Shown here: in pieces, positions 23,058 to 35,169 of the stretch | How the letters are laid out: the number at the start of each line of letters is the position of its first letter | Position numbering within the stretch: the first letter of the stretch is position 1 | Origin: Earliella scabrosa | Taxonomy: Eukaryota; Basidiomycota; Agaricomycetes; Polyporales; Polyporaceae | Length of the DNA stretch: 64,000 nucleotides | Direction: 5' to 3' | NCBI GenBank assembly: GCA_022605405.1 | Contig: JABYQQ010000015.1 | Location: forward strand, 930,001 to 994,000 | The notes under the pieces: model-generated | What the model was told of the DNA's origin: nothing | Database searches by the model: none | Seen by the model: the letters and a program-made list of their open reading frames with translations, nothing else | Translations under genes and position numbers: made by a program

Positions 23058-23727
23058 TAGGCGCAGCGATACATTGTGTACGTTTGAAAGGAGGACAACA
23101 TACATACAACGCAGCGGTGAATGTACTTGTTTACTAGATTGGGGGTCGGCCCCAAGCGACATGTATGACGCAGGAAACAATGCTCGCAGACTGCAGTTAG
23201 ACCCGTCGGAAATGAGTGTGACGAAACCCGCCGTCTGCTCAGAGCTTCATCCGGGGCCACGAGGGAACAATAGTCTTTGTCCACACCCAATGGCCTTTCG
23301 CCCCCGCCAACCGCGCCCAAATTCGAACGACGTCGCCGGCCACGGATTCTGATTCTGCGCTGAGCAATGATGCGTACTACGGCCGCATCATGATCGACCA
23401 CGAGCGTGCGTTCCACACTCCATACTTACTTAGTCCCAGACGGCCACGCAGCAGCGGCGAGGCCACGCGCACACCTTCCCAAAACGTCGAACAATAGCCC
23501 TCTGAGAGCCCCGCGAGCCCCTCCTGCTCTCCGCGTACCGCCTCATGCACCGCACAAGGGGACTCTCCATGTACCCATCGAGATTTGCGGGTTTCTGGAA
23601 TATCTCCGGCTTCCGAGACGGGGTTCCCCCATCACCTGGCGGTGCGGTCCTAGGCCCAAGTGTCCGGGAGCGCGCGCGGGTGTTGTCGTCAAAGCGGCTC
23701 TGGCGGGGACGGGCCCGGGGGTGCGGC
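23058..23727. other. Intergenic, nothing recognised
   Basis: Terminator region of tryptophan synthase and the distal promoter of the next gene. No supported coding exon. Confidence 0.5.
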
Positions 23728-23734
23728 TATAAAA
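23728..23734 (+). promoter_or_regulatory. TATA box of the 182-aa protein gene
   Basis: TATAAAA followed by GG lies in a GC-rich context about 215 nt upstream of the ATG at 23945, with a pyrimidine-rich stretch after it. Confidence 0.55.
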
Positions 23735-23944
23735 GGCGCATTGGTCTTTGCGTGGTGAGAAGCCCATCGCACCGACCCCCCGCTGCGCCACTCGCACTTG
23801 CTTCTTCCGCGAGGACCTCGAGAGAGATAGAGAGCCCCGCCGGGACTGTGACTGTATTACGTCTTCCTTCCGTCCGCTGTGTGCGCCGCCGTGCACCTAC
23901 AATCTCCGTCAAGCCCCCACACCCGCTCGCCATTGGCCGCCGCC

Positions 23945-24627
23945 ATGAACAACGGCGCCATCACGTACTGGGATCCGGCGCTGCAAGTCGGTCCGGCGAT
24001 ACGGTGAGTCTTGGCCACCGACGTGTTGCGGCTGTATGTCGTATGCTGACCGGGCGCGCAGGCACGACCCCCGCCCACACGAGACGTTCATGACCATCGC
24101 GCTGTCCGAACCAGCGTACAGCCGGCCGGTAACGTGAGTGAGCCCCCATCCGCGCGCGATGTTGATATTCAGAGTACGGAACTCACCTGTGCACCACTCG
24201 TCGCTACAGCACCCAGCAGTGGGTCGAGGAGCTCATACTCAGCCGCTATCCCCCGCCACCCCAGCCCGACCCGTTCGCCCTCCTCACCGAGCGGGAGATC
24301 GCATACCTCCTGGGGCCCGACGAGCCCACACCCCAACAAACACAAACGACTCCTCGGCCACAAGAGGGCAAGGAGACGTCCGCAGCTAGCAGTACGGACG
24401 AGGACTCGCCCGATGCACCCGCGCCCGCTCCGAGTCGAACCACGTCACAGTCGACAGGGCAGAGCAGACGCGACCGCTCGATGATGTTCTGGTCTGAATT
24501 CTTCTTCGGATCCCCTCCGACCCCGTCGTCGTCTGGGAACCCCGGCCGCCCGTACGTGTCGCCTATAGACAGGCTGTACTTCGACGGGCTCCCCCACGCG
24601 CCCGCGGCCACGCCAGACTGGACTTGA
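23945..24627 (+). CDS. Unrecognised 182-aa acidic, Pro/Ser-rich protein
   Basis: Exons 23945-24003, 24062-24133 and 24210-24627 close in phase. The N-terminus (MNNGAITYWDPALQVGPAI) is followed by a compact part containing HETFMTIALSEPAYSRPVT and TQQWVEELILSRYP. Then comes a low-complexity stretch rich in Pro, Thr, Ser and Glu. It ends in a hydrophobic-aromatic segment (SMMFWSEFFFGSPP, then IDRLYFDGLP). There is no signal peptide and no clear membrane helix. I do not recognise a family. The TATA box, three in-frame exons and low stop frequency make it a credible gene, perhaps restricted to basidiomycetes. Confidence 0.65.
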
Positions 24628-26490
24628 ATGAAGCTCGACCTTCGGGCTTTCTTTGCTTTGCTCTTTCGTTCTCTCCGACTTCACGCTTCTTTGATCGTAT
24701 CCTCCCCCGATTCTGCATTTTTGCCGTCTTGCGGTTTTGCGCCGACCCCTTCCACGTTTCCATCTTCTGCGGACCGTGTACTAGTATCATCATTTGCCAC
24801 CGATAGTGTTGTGTGTTGTACCCATCGCGCCCCCAAGAATCGTCTCTGCCTCGAACTTGAATGGAAGCTCATCTGGATACTAGATGTTCTTCATATATGA
24901 CGAACATAAGGCCCTCACACGGGCATGACGGTGAGGTCCGGACACTGACAACAATGTTTGCGAGCCGGCGATCGCTGCGACTCAACTTAAGCCTTGGAGC
25001 GGTATCCACGGACGTCAGCCGTTCATCTGAAAATCGAACACAGACGCAAGACTCACCAAACCAGTTCTAGGAGCTGCTCTGCGGGACGCATTTTCTTGTC
25101 GCGGCATTCCATGTTTCCATATCTCGTCCTTCCACACACATTGCTACGCCGCATCCAAAGCGCCATACCGGACAGGGTCCACCTTGCGTGCATAGAGCCC
25201 TTGGCAGTCGTCGGAGTTACGAAGAGTACTGCTACGGCCTGCGACAGAGTGCGGGCGGGCACGGGCTTTTGGGCTCCAGCGATTGGTCCTCTCCAGCGGT
25301 AGACAGTGGGCGGCTTGCTTGCCGCTGCCTTCACGGCAGAGTCGCGATCGCCTTTCCGCCTTCAGGCCCATTTCAAAGGGGAGCGCGCATGGTAGGAGAG
25401 GCGTCGCTACCGGGCACAACCCGCCGCTCTGTTCTTCAGCAGAAGGGCGCCCTCAGGGCGGACACAGGGAGCCCCGCCGCGCTCGACGTTACTTGGCGTA
25501 GTCGTCCGATGTCCGATGTCCGAAGGGGATTCGGTGGGACTGCCAGCTCTGGAGGTAGCAACGAATCGTCTCCGGATCCGTGGCATCATGTAGATTCTCG
25601 TTGATGGCCGTGGCTTGCTGTGTCGTCGTGCTTCGGGGAAGAAACCGAATACTCTTTTGAGCAGAAGCAGCGGAGGGACCACCTGGGGCGCGTATTGCCG
25701 ACTGACGTCCTATATGCGTCCTGTCTATATGCGGCTGGCAGACTTTGCGCCCACCTGAATTTGAGCGGTAGACACCAGCGGGAAGTGCATAGAGTATCGC
25801 AACGAGTAGTTATTTTGCTGTTGGATATTCGCCCGTGCAGATCCTGGAAGAACAGACATGGTGACGTCGACATAGGTCGACATATGCCTGGGTATCCGAC
25901 GGTATTCCGAATGAGCTGATTTCGAAGACACTCACCTGGACCTAGATGCTAACCAAGGCATAGAATGCAAGCTTGCCGACGGCACAATGTTCCACCTGGA
26001 TGTATGCGTCTGCAAGATGTCAACAATCATTGTGCCGTTCATGCAGGATACAGCTGCGAGGCGAGGCGTACCGGAGGCTGCTCTGGAACAACCTGGCTCA
26101 GGCGTGGTACGGACTTGCCTTGACGGCTTCATCACGACCGTGCAGCGGCACTGACGCCATCGTACGGTTGTTAGCTCGCTCCTTCCACTCCAGGATATGT
26201 AGGCCATTAACATTGGTATATTATTGCGTTCGCTACGTACTGTGATTGATATATAAGTGCGAAGCTCGGACGAGAAACTGGTGTGTTTACGAACATACCT
26301 CTGTACTACCCCTCCGTGGCTAACATGGCTGCGACTCCGAAGTGTTCTGGAGACTGGAGCATGAACACAACGCCGGCAAGTCAGAGAGAATGCTCACCCA
26401 GCACTAGAACGTCTTGGCGATGTTCTGTTCCTCGGAGGCATCGAGAGAACAGAACACCGGAACAATTCGAATGTCGATACGGTCTCGGAT
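24628..26490. other. Gene-poor region with possible coding relic
   Basis: No complete gene was found in 1.86 kb. A plus-strand open stretch at about 25918-26154 reads through CKLADGTMFHLDVCVCK and STIIVPFMQDTAARRGVP before a stop. It looks protein-like, but no start, partner exon or family could be assigned. It may be the remnant of a decayed gene beside the repeat element that follows. Confidence 0.35.
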
Positions 26491-26519
26491 GAACATCAGC
26501 GTTACGGCGCATCCTCCGC

Positions 26520-26558
26520 CAGGCACCGGAGTCCGGCGGAGTCCGGCTTGGCCTGCCT
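26520..26558 (+). repeat. Terminal inverted repeat core, left
   Basis: A 39-bp GC-rich sequence containing two direct CCGGAGTCCGGCGGAGTCCGG-type units. It is a perfect reverse complement of 27493-27531. Confidence 0.85.
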
Positions 26559-27492
26559 TTTATGGTACTGGTAGCGCCCATCTCTCACTGACAGTTGACT
26601 CGCCGCATTCTGTTACTATGTACTTCACTGGTTGAACCTGCGGTCGGTTTAACCCGGTTATCTAGACCAAGCGGTTTGTAGAATGGCCGGCCGGCGGTTT
26701 GGCCACTGGTGGGCGGTAAGGCCGACCGACTGGCTTGACCGCCGTCTCTCAGTCACTTGGTCTTGGTCTTGGTCCAAGTAGGAATTCTAGTATACTTATA
26801 CTGTCATGATACATCATCTAGCATCAGGGAATGCAGTCATTGTTGAGTCAATTCCCGGGGGTGACGGCCTTTGAAACGGCGGTCAAGATTGTTGGCGGTC
26901 AACCCAAAGGTGGACAACGGTCGGCGGTCAGGTTGAACGGCGGTTGATCTGAACGGCGGTTTAGTCGGCGGATGCGAGTTGAGTTGGACGGCAGTTAAGC
27001 AAAATTATGGCCGTCAAGTCAACTGTCGTATGGCACAGCACGGAGATGCTCAGAGACTGTGAATGCAGAGCTATGTACCATCAATTCCCCGCTCGAGGCA
27101 CCTGTAGTGACTCCTGGCCTGGTGCATGTCGGGCCGGAGGTCTAGTTAGCCGGCGGTTTGCACAACCGGCGGTCTAGCTGGCGGCTTGCACTATGTACTG
27201 GCAATCTGTTTGGCCGGCGGTTACTTGCCCATGCCTTTAACACAGTAAAGTTCGAGGAACGTACTGACCTGCGACGGGCCTGACTTGAGCCGTCTTTTGT
27301 GAAGAATCTGATGGTCACTGCCGGTCAAGCTGACGGGCCGTAGGTCTGATAAGTTGCTTTGTATATATGGCCAGGATGGAGTCTTAGTTCTAGATACGAA
27401 TCAATCAATACTAATACTTCCCGTAAGTAAACATCGAGGCTACACTCTGTCATGAGGCGTTCAGTGGTGGGCGCTAATAAAGCTACCATAAG

Positions 27493-27531
27493 AGGCAGGC
27501 CAAGCCGGACTCCGCCGGACTCCGGTGCCTG
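27493..27531 (-). repeat. Terminal inverted repeat core, right
   Basis: Perfect inverted copy of 26520-26558. Similarity continues outward and inward with scattered differences, about 90 bp in all. Confidence 0.85.
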
Positions 27532-27560
27532 CCGGATAATGCACCACAACGCTGGTGTTC

Positions 27561-28378
27561 TCGGTCTCGGAGAGAGAAACTCAGGATATATAGCGAGGCA
27601 CAGAGGCGTCCGGCGTGGCTGCAGAGACCGTCGGCTGCCCCAGGGGCGACCCCACCGATCGAGGAGGCTTGCACGCCGTCCTGTGGCGCGTCGGTGCTGT
27701 TGCCCCCGGCGGGAACGCGCGGGAGAGGACAGGCGCCGGGCGGGAAGAGTCGGGCCAGCGCGTGATGGCGAGGAGCGGCAAGGCACCGAAAAGGAAGGTA
27801 CGATCGCCAGATCGCGCGCCAGGGACGATAGCACGTGGCCCGGCGGGAGCGATCAAAAGTGTAAATATTTGCTGGACAACGGCCGGGCGAGTCGGCGACG
27901 GTGCGCTGGCGGCTGGCCTCAAGTAGTACTGCGGCGTCATCGTCGGTGCCAGCGCGGGCAGAAATTCATGGCTCTGCACGAAGTACGAGGCGTGAGGGAG
28001 CGGGAGAGGCGATGTGGCCGAGAGGGGACGGGCGGGGAGAGGCAACAGCCGGGGCCGCCTGGGATCAGAGCGCTGGGAGACGCCGATGGGAGGAGTGGTC
28101 GCGCGCTGGGCTGAGCAAGAGCAGCTTGTGCGACTCTGTCTCTCCTTTGATCCTCCACTGGCCTGTGAGTGTCCTCGAGCCTTCCGCCCGCCCCCAGTCC
28201 AGCGCTGCGTCCTCACCAGCCCTGCACAGCGCCAGCCGTTCCGCCCGCCAGCACTCCTTCCTCCCCTTCGTCGCTTTCCCAGCCTTTCTCCCCGCCCTTT
28301 CTCCCCCGCCCCGTCTCCCGCGACCGTCGCACAAACAGCAGCAAGGCCCAGCTCCTCTGCCCACCCCGCATTTGAACC
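27561..28378. other. Promoter region of G gamma gene 1, nothing else recognised
   Basis: GC-rich DNA with long open frames on both strands that are compositional artefacts; the longest minus-strand frame is largely antisense to the G gamma first exon. A C/T-rich tract precedes the ATG at 28379. Confidence 0.5.
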
Positions 28379-28793
28379 ATGAACTCGCGTCCACACAAGC
28401 AGTCCATGTCCGAGCTTAAGCTCCGCCGCCTCACGGAGCACAACCAACGGCTGAGGGAGGACCTTGCCCGTCCACGGATAAGGGTCAGCGAGGCCAGTGC
28501 CAGGTGAGCTTCCCCTCTTCCCCCCACCCCGGCTCCCCGCAACCATATCCGTGAACGTCGTGCTCACACCCTCTCCCGCCTCGCAGTCTCATCCGGTACT
28601 GCAAAACGACAAAAGACCCTCTCGTGCGTACCGACTGCCATCACGCCCGCCTCTCTCCGCCCACACGCTCTCTCCCTGCTCGTGTACTGACTGATATCCG
28701 CAGGTGCCCTCAGTATGGGGTCCCGTACCACGCGCCGACGACCCGTACCAGTCCCAAGGCGGGACCGGCAAGGGCTGCTGCGTCATCCAATGA
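28379..28793 (+). CDS. Heterotrimeric G-protein gamma subunit 1
   Basis: Exons 28379-28503, 28587-28623 and 28704-28793 give 83 aa, normal for fungal gamma subunits. The N-terminal helix contains [19 protein letters not shown], the coiled-coil part that pairs with G beta. [18 protein letters not shown] and PSVWGPVP follow. The protein ends GCCVIQ, a CaaX box (Cys-Val-Ile-Gln) with an extra Cys before it, as in dually lipidated Ste18-type subunits. The gamma subunit anchors G beta at the plasma membrane and in mushrooms takes part in pheromone and nutrient signalling. A second gamma gene lies 8 kb away on the other strand with introns at the same codon positions. Confidence 0.92.
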
Positions 28794-31248
28794 CCGCCGT
28801 GCGCCCCCGCCTGTACATCTCCCCTTCCGCCATTTAAGCGTCCCCGGCGTCGTGTCTCCAGTCCGTCTGCTCCTCTCTGTGGCTCTTTCGCGCACACACT
28901 CTTCCCGTTCGTGTTCATGTTCGCCCCCCACCCGTCGTCTTGCCAGCTGTCTGTATCCTCCACGGTCCCCCTACCTCTACCCCTGACCCTGTTTTCCTAC
29001 ACCTCTTCTGACCTCTTCCTCTTCTTCTTCACTTTCTTCTTCTTTCTCTTCGGTTTCGACCCCTCTTCTGTGTGTTCTTTTGATTGTTTATTCACCCTGT
29101 CAAACCGCCTGTGGTCCCTTTATACCATCGCTCGTTTCACTCTCCCTCTCCACGCACCCGCGTCAAGATCAACTCACGCAGCTCCTCAACGCACATCCCA
29201 TCCGCGCCCAGCCTCTCAGCCTCTCGCTTCTCTACGTCGTGTTTCCCCCACTCCTACACCCTCACGTTCTCAGCTTGACGCTGGCGGAGCGGTGCAGGTG
29301 GGCATGGCATGGGCGTCGGCGGTGTCGCCGTCACCGGTCCACCGGTCACCAAACGGACCCAGCTCGACCGGGGCGAGGCGACGAACGGGGCCGGCTGGAC
29401 GGTTGAATCGGAACGGAAAAGGTGGTGGGAGGGCGGAGGCGACGTCTGTGCATCGGCATGTGCAGGAAAATAGAACCAGGGAGGGGTGGTGTGCGCCCGC
29501 GGCTGGTGTGGGCGAAAACGATACGGAGGAGGAGCGCGAGGTGTGGAGGGCGGGGAGTTCAGAGACAGTTTGTGAGGCCAGTGTTGGACCGTGCCATTGC
29601 CATGCCGTGCCATGTACCCTTCTTCCCTCCCCCGCCACTACAACCCACCCTCTCCTCCTACACCTTCACCCATGACTTGCTACTTTCCTGCGTGCTATCC
29701 TTCTCGTCATCCCCTACTCGCTGCCCGGTACAATCGTTATGCGTACGACCATCACGCACGTCCCGCATCCATCCGCCCCCGCGCACTGCGTGCGTTTTCC
29801 CCTCCTCCCCCTTCTCCTCCCCCTCGAGCCGCTTTCGCTTCTTTGGGTCTTGGATCTTGCCATCACTCTCGGTCTCTCGGTCCCACCTTAGTCAGTCGTC
29901 AGTCAATGTCTGGTCTCTAGAAGTACACATAGTAGTACCACCGCGATGTCCTGCTCCGAACCCCTCTCCCTCTCCCCCTCTCTCCCTCCCTATCCCTCCG
30001 CGTATTTCTATCTCTATCTCTCTATCTCTCTCCCGCTCTCCCTGGAGAGTTTTGAGTGAGACCCACGCTGTCTCCCATACGCCACGGTGAGTCATCCCGA
30101 TGCGGCGCGCGATGACGCGGTGACAGTCGACAGTCGAGATTGAACGTCGAACCGTCTGGCTTTTGTTCCGTCTGTCCGGCATCCAGCATCCTGCTCTGAA
30201 TTTGAAGAACCGACTCCCGACTCGAGCTGCGCGTACTGCACCCTCCGTGACATGTACACACGCGCGGTCCGCCGTCCCGCGTAATGAAGGCCGGAGCTTG
30301 AAGCTTGAACGCTGACCTTGGTGGCGGCGCGGATGAGCATGAGTAGGGTCGTAGTCAAGGATCAAAAGTCGACGGCCCGTTCGATAACAGATACCACGCC
30401 GCACATCCATCGCGCAGCGCCGCAAAGCATGGAAGGTGTTTAAAGCCATCGAGTGTTGAGTATGGACCGAGTCTCCAGGGGCACCGCCCCCGACCCGTCT
30501 GTGAGTCGTGAACGCGCGGTGCGTCCCGAAGGGTAAGCGGCCCGCGAGCGGTAGACTGAAGAAGACTAAAGACGCAGGCTGTCCGGGGAGCGCGGCCTCC
30601 AAAGAAGCGCGAGCTTGTCTGGCGTGGACGCGTTATGATTCATGAATCAAGACGCAGCCTCGGGGGGAGAGGCCTCGGTGCCCTGTGCCCTGAGTGCGGA
30701 GTGCTGAATGCTTCTCGGACGCTTGGCTTGCCCGGGGGGAGAGTGGCGAGTTCCGTAAGGGGAGAATGAACGCGTTCCCACCCCTCGTCATGCACACTGC
30801 ATGGGGGCGACGGGCGTGATGAAAGAAGCCCGGCGCGGGAGCTTGTTGGCAGCGAGCCCGAGGATCTGTTCCTTACGCTGCCAACGTTATTCTCGGGGCG
30901 GCTGTGCGCTGTGTGATCTTGCGACTCGGGAGTTGGGACCCACGGGGCGTGGGGAGAGCAAGAGAAGGTGGACCGAAGACTGGAGAGGCTCGGCGCGAAC
31001 GTGAACGCGCAAACGGACGCGGACGGTGGATCAGGCACCACAGGATGTGGTTTGCTGGGCTGCGTCGCTGCGTCGAGCATGCATGGGAAGGATGGCAGAT
31101 GTGAAATGGAGTGCGGTGGACAGGGAGGATTGATAGCGATGCAGATGCAGAGACGCAATAAGCATGCGGACGCGGACGGGGCAGGAATGATGATGATGTG
31201 AGCGCGAGCAAGAGGGGGATCAACGGAAGCTGCAGGCTGCGCCGGCGG
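28794..31248. other. Long gene-poor stretch with C/T-rich and simple-repeat tracts
   Basis: No supported gene in 2.4 kb. 28980-29060 is a strongly pyrimidine-biased tract (CTTCTT-type). About 30005-30045 is a short TATCTC microsatellite. The long open frames here (for example 28911-29675) have biased composition and no motif. The region may hold long UTRs or non-coding RNAs of the flanking G gamma and eIF2B genes, which converge on it. Confidence 0.4.
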
Positions 31249-32934
31249 CTATAGTTCGTGGTCCTCGTCGTCGTACGTCTCCTTGATGAGCCTGTTACGA
31301 GAGAACGAGCGAGGATCAGGATCGGCGCGTACGCGACGTCGCCGTGCCTGCCTGCCCGTACGATGTATGCGTGTCCGGCAGGAAGGTACGGCTGGGAGCA
31401 GTCCGAGGAGATGACGTACCGATATACAGACGAAGGTGGGTGGTCACCGCTACATATCAGCGATCGGATGAATTTGCATGTGACAGACGAGGGAACACAG
31501 AAGGATGCTCGGTCAGCTGAGGGAGAAAGAAGTGATATATGACGGGATGCACGCACTCGTTCGTGATGAACACGTCGACCAGTTCAGGCCCGACATAGTC
31601 GTAATAGGGGTTAACGACATCGACGCGTTCGACAAGCTTGCCCTCCTCGAAGCCGAGCACGCTGTTCGGGTCTGCAAAGTCGAGCGCTCCATAGTCGTGG
31701 TAGAGATTCCATAGCGGAGTCAGCTTGAATTGGCCCGCGCAGACGACGACTGGTGTTGAGTGCGCACGCGCGGCGGTGGCGGCGAGGAGGGAGCCTGCGA
31801 TTGCAACCAGTCCGCCGTTCGCGAGGATCGCGTGTGCTCCGAGGATCACCTTATTCACACGGGACATGATCGCAAAGATGGAGGAGTCGGGAACAAGGAA
31901 CGTCGATATGCCTGCACTGGACAGCGAGCGTGCCATCTCGTGGCCGCTGTAGGACGGTGCGGTCTCTGCGACGATCACGGTGTAGTTGCGGTTGTGCCCA
32001 GCTGCCCTGAGGAAAGCCTCGACGGTCTTCGAATGGCCGATCGTGAGGATGATCTCGCTAGACGACCACTGACGTCAGTGACCTGCAGGCAAGTGCTTCG
32101 CGGGAAGACAAAGCGACGATACGCACTCGGAATGGATGTGGTCTTTTGCGTTCTTGGAGACATTATCGTAAACCGTCTCGAGCTCATCGAGCACGTCCTG
32201 AATGGCCTCCATCAGCACGGGTTTGAGGCCGCGCGCGAAGGAATCGGGATCATCGGGGTCGTCTTCTCGGAGCGTTGCAGTCGCTTCTGATTTTGGTGCG
32301 CTGACGGTGTGCTTGCGAGGCTGGCCTTGGAGCACGAACTTGCTGATGGTGTAAACATTCCTCGACGGAGCGGTGGTAGAGCCTTTGGTAGCCGAGTCTG
32401 CTTCTTCCCGTATGTTGTGAAGAACACGACGGACGGTGTTTCCCACAGTGTGTTCTGAAGCAAACACGGCGGAATCAGAAGAGTCACAGAGCGGAAGGAG
32501 TTAGCTGATCAGGAGAATTTGCTAGTATTCCTAGTGAACCCATGCACAGTCCATGGGTTCAGGAGCGTACATCCATGTCTCCCGCATGACTTGCCGGGAC
32601 AGAGAGGGAGGGGAGGGGCATATGAAGGAGGCAGAGACTTGGTCTCTATGCGCACCTTTGGGTTGAGCCTCCGATAACCTCCTTCCCACTTCCCGGATGA
32701 TCGTGATGAGTTGCTGGATATTTGAGAACCGTGCTTTCGACACAACTTGTCTTAGAACAAGAACAGTTTCCAACGCAGCCTCACGAGATCCAACGACTTG
32801 TCTGTATACGTTCACGATCATAGGTTGAACATGAGAGACATCAAACGTGCTAACAAGTCTCACCGTCTCCGAAGCTTGGCTACAAGGTTTTCGACGGCTC
32901 TGTTGCCGGGGATTGTAAGAGAGTCCGGCGCCAT
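31249..32934 (-). CDS. GCD7: Translation initiation factor eIF2B subunit beta
   Basis: The start is placed at 32934 (MAPDSLTIPGNRAVENLVAK), where splicing 32870-class CGGAGACG to ACAAGTC gives the family pattern KLRRRQVVGSREAALETVLV. Later parts: VGNTVRRVLHNIREE, a charged linker, then the regulatory-subunit fold with AETAPSYSGHEMARSL, FAIMSRVNKVILGAHAILANG and LYHDYGALDFADPNSVLGF. The C-terminus reads LIKETYDDEDHEL before the stop at 31249. eIF2B exchanges GDP for GTP on eIF2, and the alpha, beta and delta subunits form the regulatory core that senses phosphorylated eIF2, so the gene is tied to the general amino-acid stress response. About 450 aa. Middle exon borders are approximate. Confidence 0.92.
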
Positions 32935-33396
32935 GTGTTGATATTGGATATCCCGATTGTGTCCGCTGCCCGCTGAAAGCTTTTGGTGGCTGTTCTGAAT
33001 TATGTGAGGTGGGAACACTGGAGGAAAAACTGAGAGATCGTGAAAGCTGGAGCAGACGCGCTGAGATCGACAAGATCGAGTCACGGAACATGGGCGTCTT
33101 TCCATTCACGGTCACGCGCGTCCGTTACGTAAACAATTAATGGCACGCGTCGCGACACGCTCGCAACGTTGCTGCAGGCGCTTCGACCAGGCTTGTCCAC
33201 CAACCACTACGACGTTCCCTGCTGGTCTTCCCACCGGCACTCACCGTGTGCTCGAGCTATGGGTAGTGAGGCATTGTTTTGCTTCAATTACATAGCTTCC
33301 CCCGTTCGAGTCAATGACGATGTCGATGCCGCCACGTCAAGTCTTCCCTGGCAGAAACCACCGCATCCCTCAGGACTTGGCGACGTAGACGTATCG
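32935..33396. other. Divergent promoter, eIF2B beta / F-box-like gene
   Basis: 460 bp between divergent starts. No motif beyond short AT-rich patches is recognised. Confidence 0.45.
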
Positions 33397-35169
33397 ATGG
33401 TCTGTGTTCAATGTCGCTCTGTCATTACTACGTGGGACCTCTAGAACTGACCTAGTGCTCAGGATATCAGCGAAGAACAACGTCAACCATCAAGGTTGCC
33501 GACCCTAACCAGCCTCAACTTCGATGTCCAGAACCATATCATGAACTTCCTACCCGCTCCCGACCTCTCTTCCCTGATGCGAACGTGTAATCACTTTGCT
33601 GATGTTGCACTGTTGCCGCTCTGCGCGCACTCCAAGACTCCCCTCAAGACCATGGAGCAAATTGTCTCATTTGTCCATTTCCTGCGACTGGGCACACCCT
33701 CCACGTCTCGTGCGCTATTCATAAAGGACCTCGACTTCAGCTTCGAAGAGTATCGTGCGCCTCTGACGAAGGCAAGCTATTTTGACGTTCAAGAGAGTGA
33801 ACCATCGGCACTGTTTGCCTTGCCACAGTATCACCCATTGGACGAAGAACGTGTACTCCTCGCTTCTCGCAACCATGCCCTCGAGTGTTTTCTACACGCC
33901 CTTCGGAACTGCCAGAAGCTCCGTCGTCTTCGTGTAGGAAGGTGGTTTGAAGACGTGCCAACTGCACCGCTACATCGCGCGATATCTGAACTATCCGAAC
34001 TTGAAGACCTCCGCATGCCCATGTGCCCCCGATCGCAGCTCCGCTTGGACCTCACGATAGCCCAACTACCACTACGCAGACTTGTGCTCCGCCCCGGAAG
34101 ATGGGTTGAGATACCTGAAGTCCTTGTCGCTCTTGCGCCACTAGCGGCCACATTGACTGAGCTGGACATCCCAGTCTGCCAGTGGACAGCGCCTGGCGTT
34201 GTCTTCCCGCACGTCACCAAGCTTGGGATCGAGTTCCCAGCTTCGGAAGACGTCGTCAGCGATCTGGTGTGCACATTTCCCAACCTCACTCACCTCTCTC
34301 TGCGCGGCACCCGCAACTACCATCTGTGCCACACGCACTCATCCCGTCAGGACGAAGATCGCCTGCGCGAACACTCGCAATATCAGTGGCACTCGCTGGC
34401 AGGGTCGTGGCCTTCGTTTGTCGCAGTAGGTGCAGAAACGCCATGCGCTCTGTACACACTTGCGCTCCCGTTCCACGTCCCACACCTCACGGTCGGGTAT
34501 TCCACCGGGGATCCCGCCGAAGACATGCTTCCCACTATACTCACCGACGCACGTCCCAGATGTTTGGAGATGCACCTGAGACAGGTCCACTACAAGTATA
34601 TGCCACTCCCGCGCCGCTTTAGTGGTCTTCAGCCGGGCGACGCCACGTCGTCGCTACAACGCTTCATTCTGAACCTGGAAGGTGACGGTATCCCCGACTA
34701 TGTCAAGATGACCGCTCTCCTTGTCGTAAGTCTCGCGGCCCCTCGCTCGTACGTCAAAGTTGTGTCTGACCCGCTGGCTCTTATGCAGGACGAGCTCCAA
34801 CGTGCCCTCTCCGGTCTCTCCGTCACACATCTCCTCCTCAAATACTCAATCAACCACTTCCGCGCCTCCTGCTCGTACACCCGCAAAGTCGTCCGTAGCA
34901 TCTGTTCCGACACGCCTGCGCGGACAGCAGCGCTTGCGCAGGCCGTGCCCTCCCTCCGCTGGATTGGTGCGTACATACAAGTGCAGGGCGGACCTACGTG
35001 GCTCTACTGCTGGGATGTGTTGCGGTCGTCGCAGAGGATGACGGCAGACCTGCCGGTGGAGTTCCCGTACGGTGCGCCCCCAAGCGTGACGCTCAAAGAG
35101 ATGAGCGAGAACGCAGGATGGGATGTCTTGCGTGCTGAAGAGATGGCGGAGGCCGTTTGCTCGTGTTGA
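33397..35169 (+). CDS. F-box-like protein
   Basis: Main exons are 33495-34725 and 34789-35169, separated by a 63-nt in-frame intron (GTAAGT...TGCAG). The body exon opens inside the F-box-like motif: SLNFDVQNHIMNFLPAPDLSS followed by LMRTCNHFADVALLPLC. There is no ATG before that motif in the exon, so I suggest a first exon 33397-33431 (MVCVQCRSVITT), which joins in phase and gives 548 aa. An ATG at 33541 is the alternative and would cut the F-box. The rest is Leu-rich and resembles the variable LRR-like region of the large mushroom F-box family (for example SELEDLRMPM, HVTKLGIEFP, FPNLTHLSLRG). F-box proteins usually link substrates to Skp1 in SCF ubiquitin ligases. The substrate is unknown. 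Confidence 0.72.

Larger units (their letters stand above)
26491..27560. mobile_element. Candidate non-autonomous DNA transposon, ~1.07 kb
   Basis: The ends are inverted repeats. 26491-26580 matches the reverse complement of 27468-27560, with a perfect 39-bp core (26520-26558 against 27493-27531). Between them lie about ten GGCGGT motifs in one orientation, many as GGCGGTT or GGCGGTC, plus at least one inverted copy. Long terminal inverted repeats with short GC-rich subterminal motifs are typical of class II elements in which a transposase binds the motifs. No transposase frame is present, so it would move only in trans. I could not define a target-site duplication, and the family is not assigned. 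Confidence 0.6.

Noticed and set aside
27581..28567. 328-codon minus-strand open frame
   Set aside because: Its first third is antisense to exon 1 of G gamma 1, and the rest is GC-driven. No domain or splice support.
28911..29675. 254-codon plus-strand open frame after G gamma 1
   Set aside because: Low-complexity, driven by C/T-rich DNA. No conserved motif.
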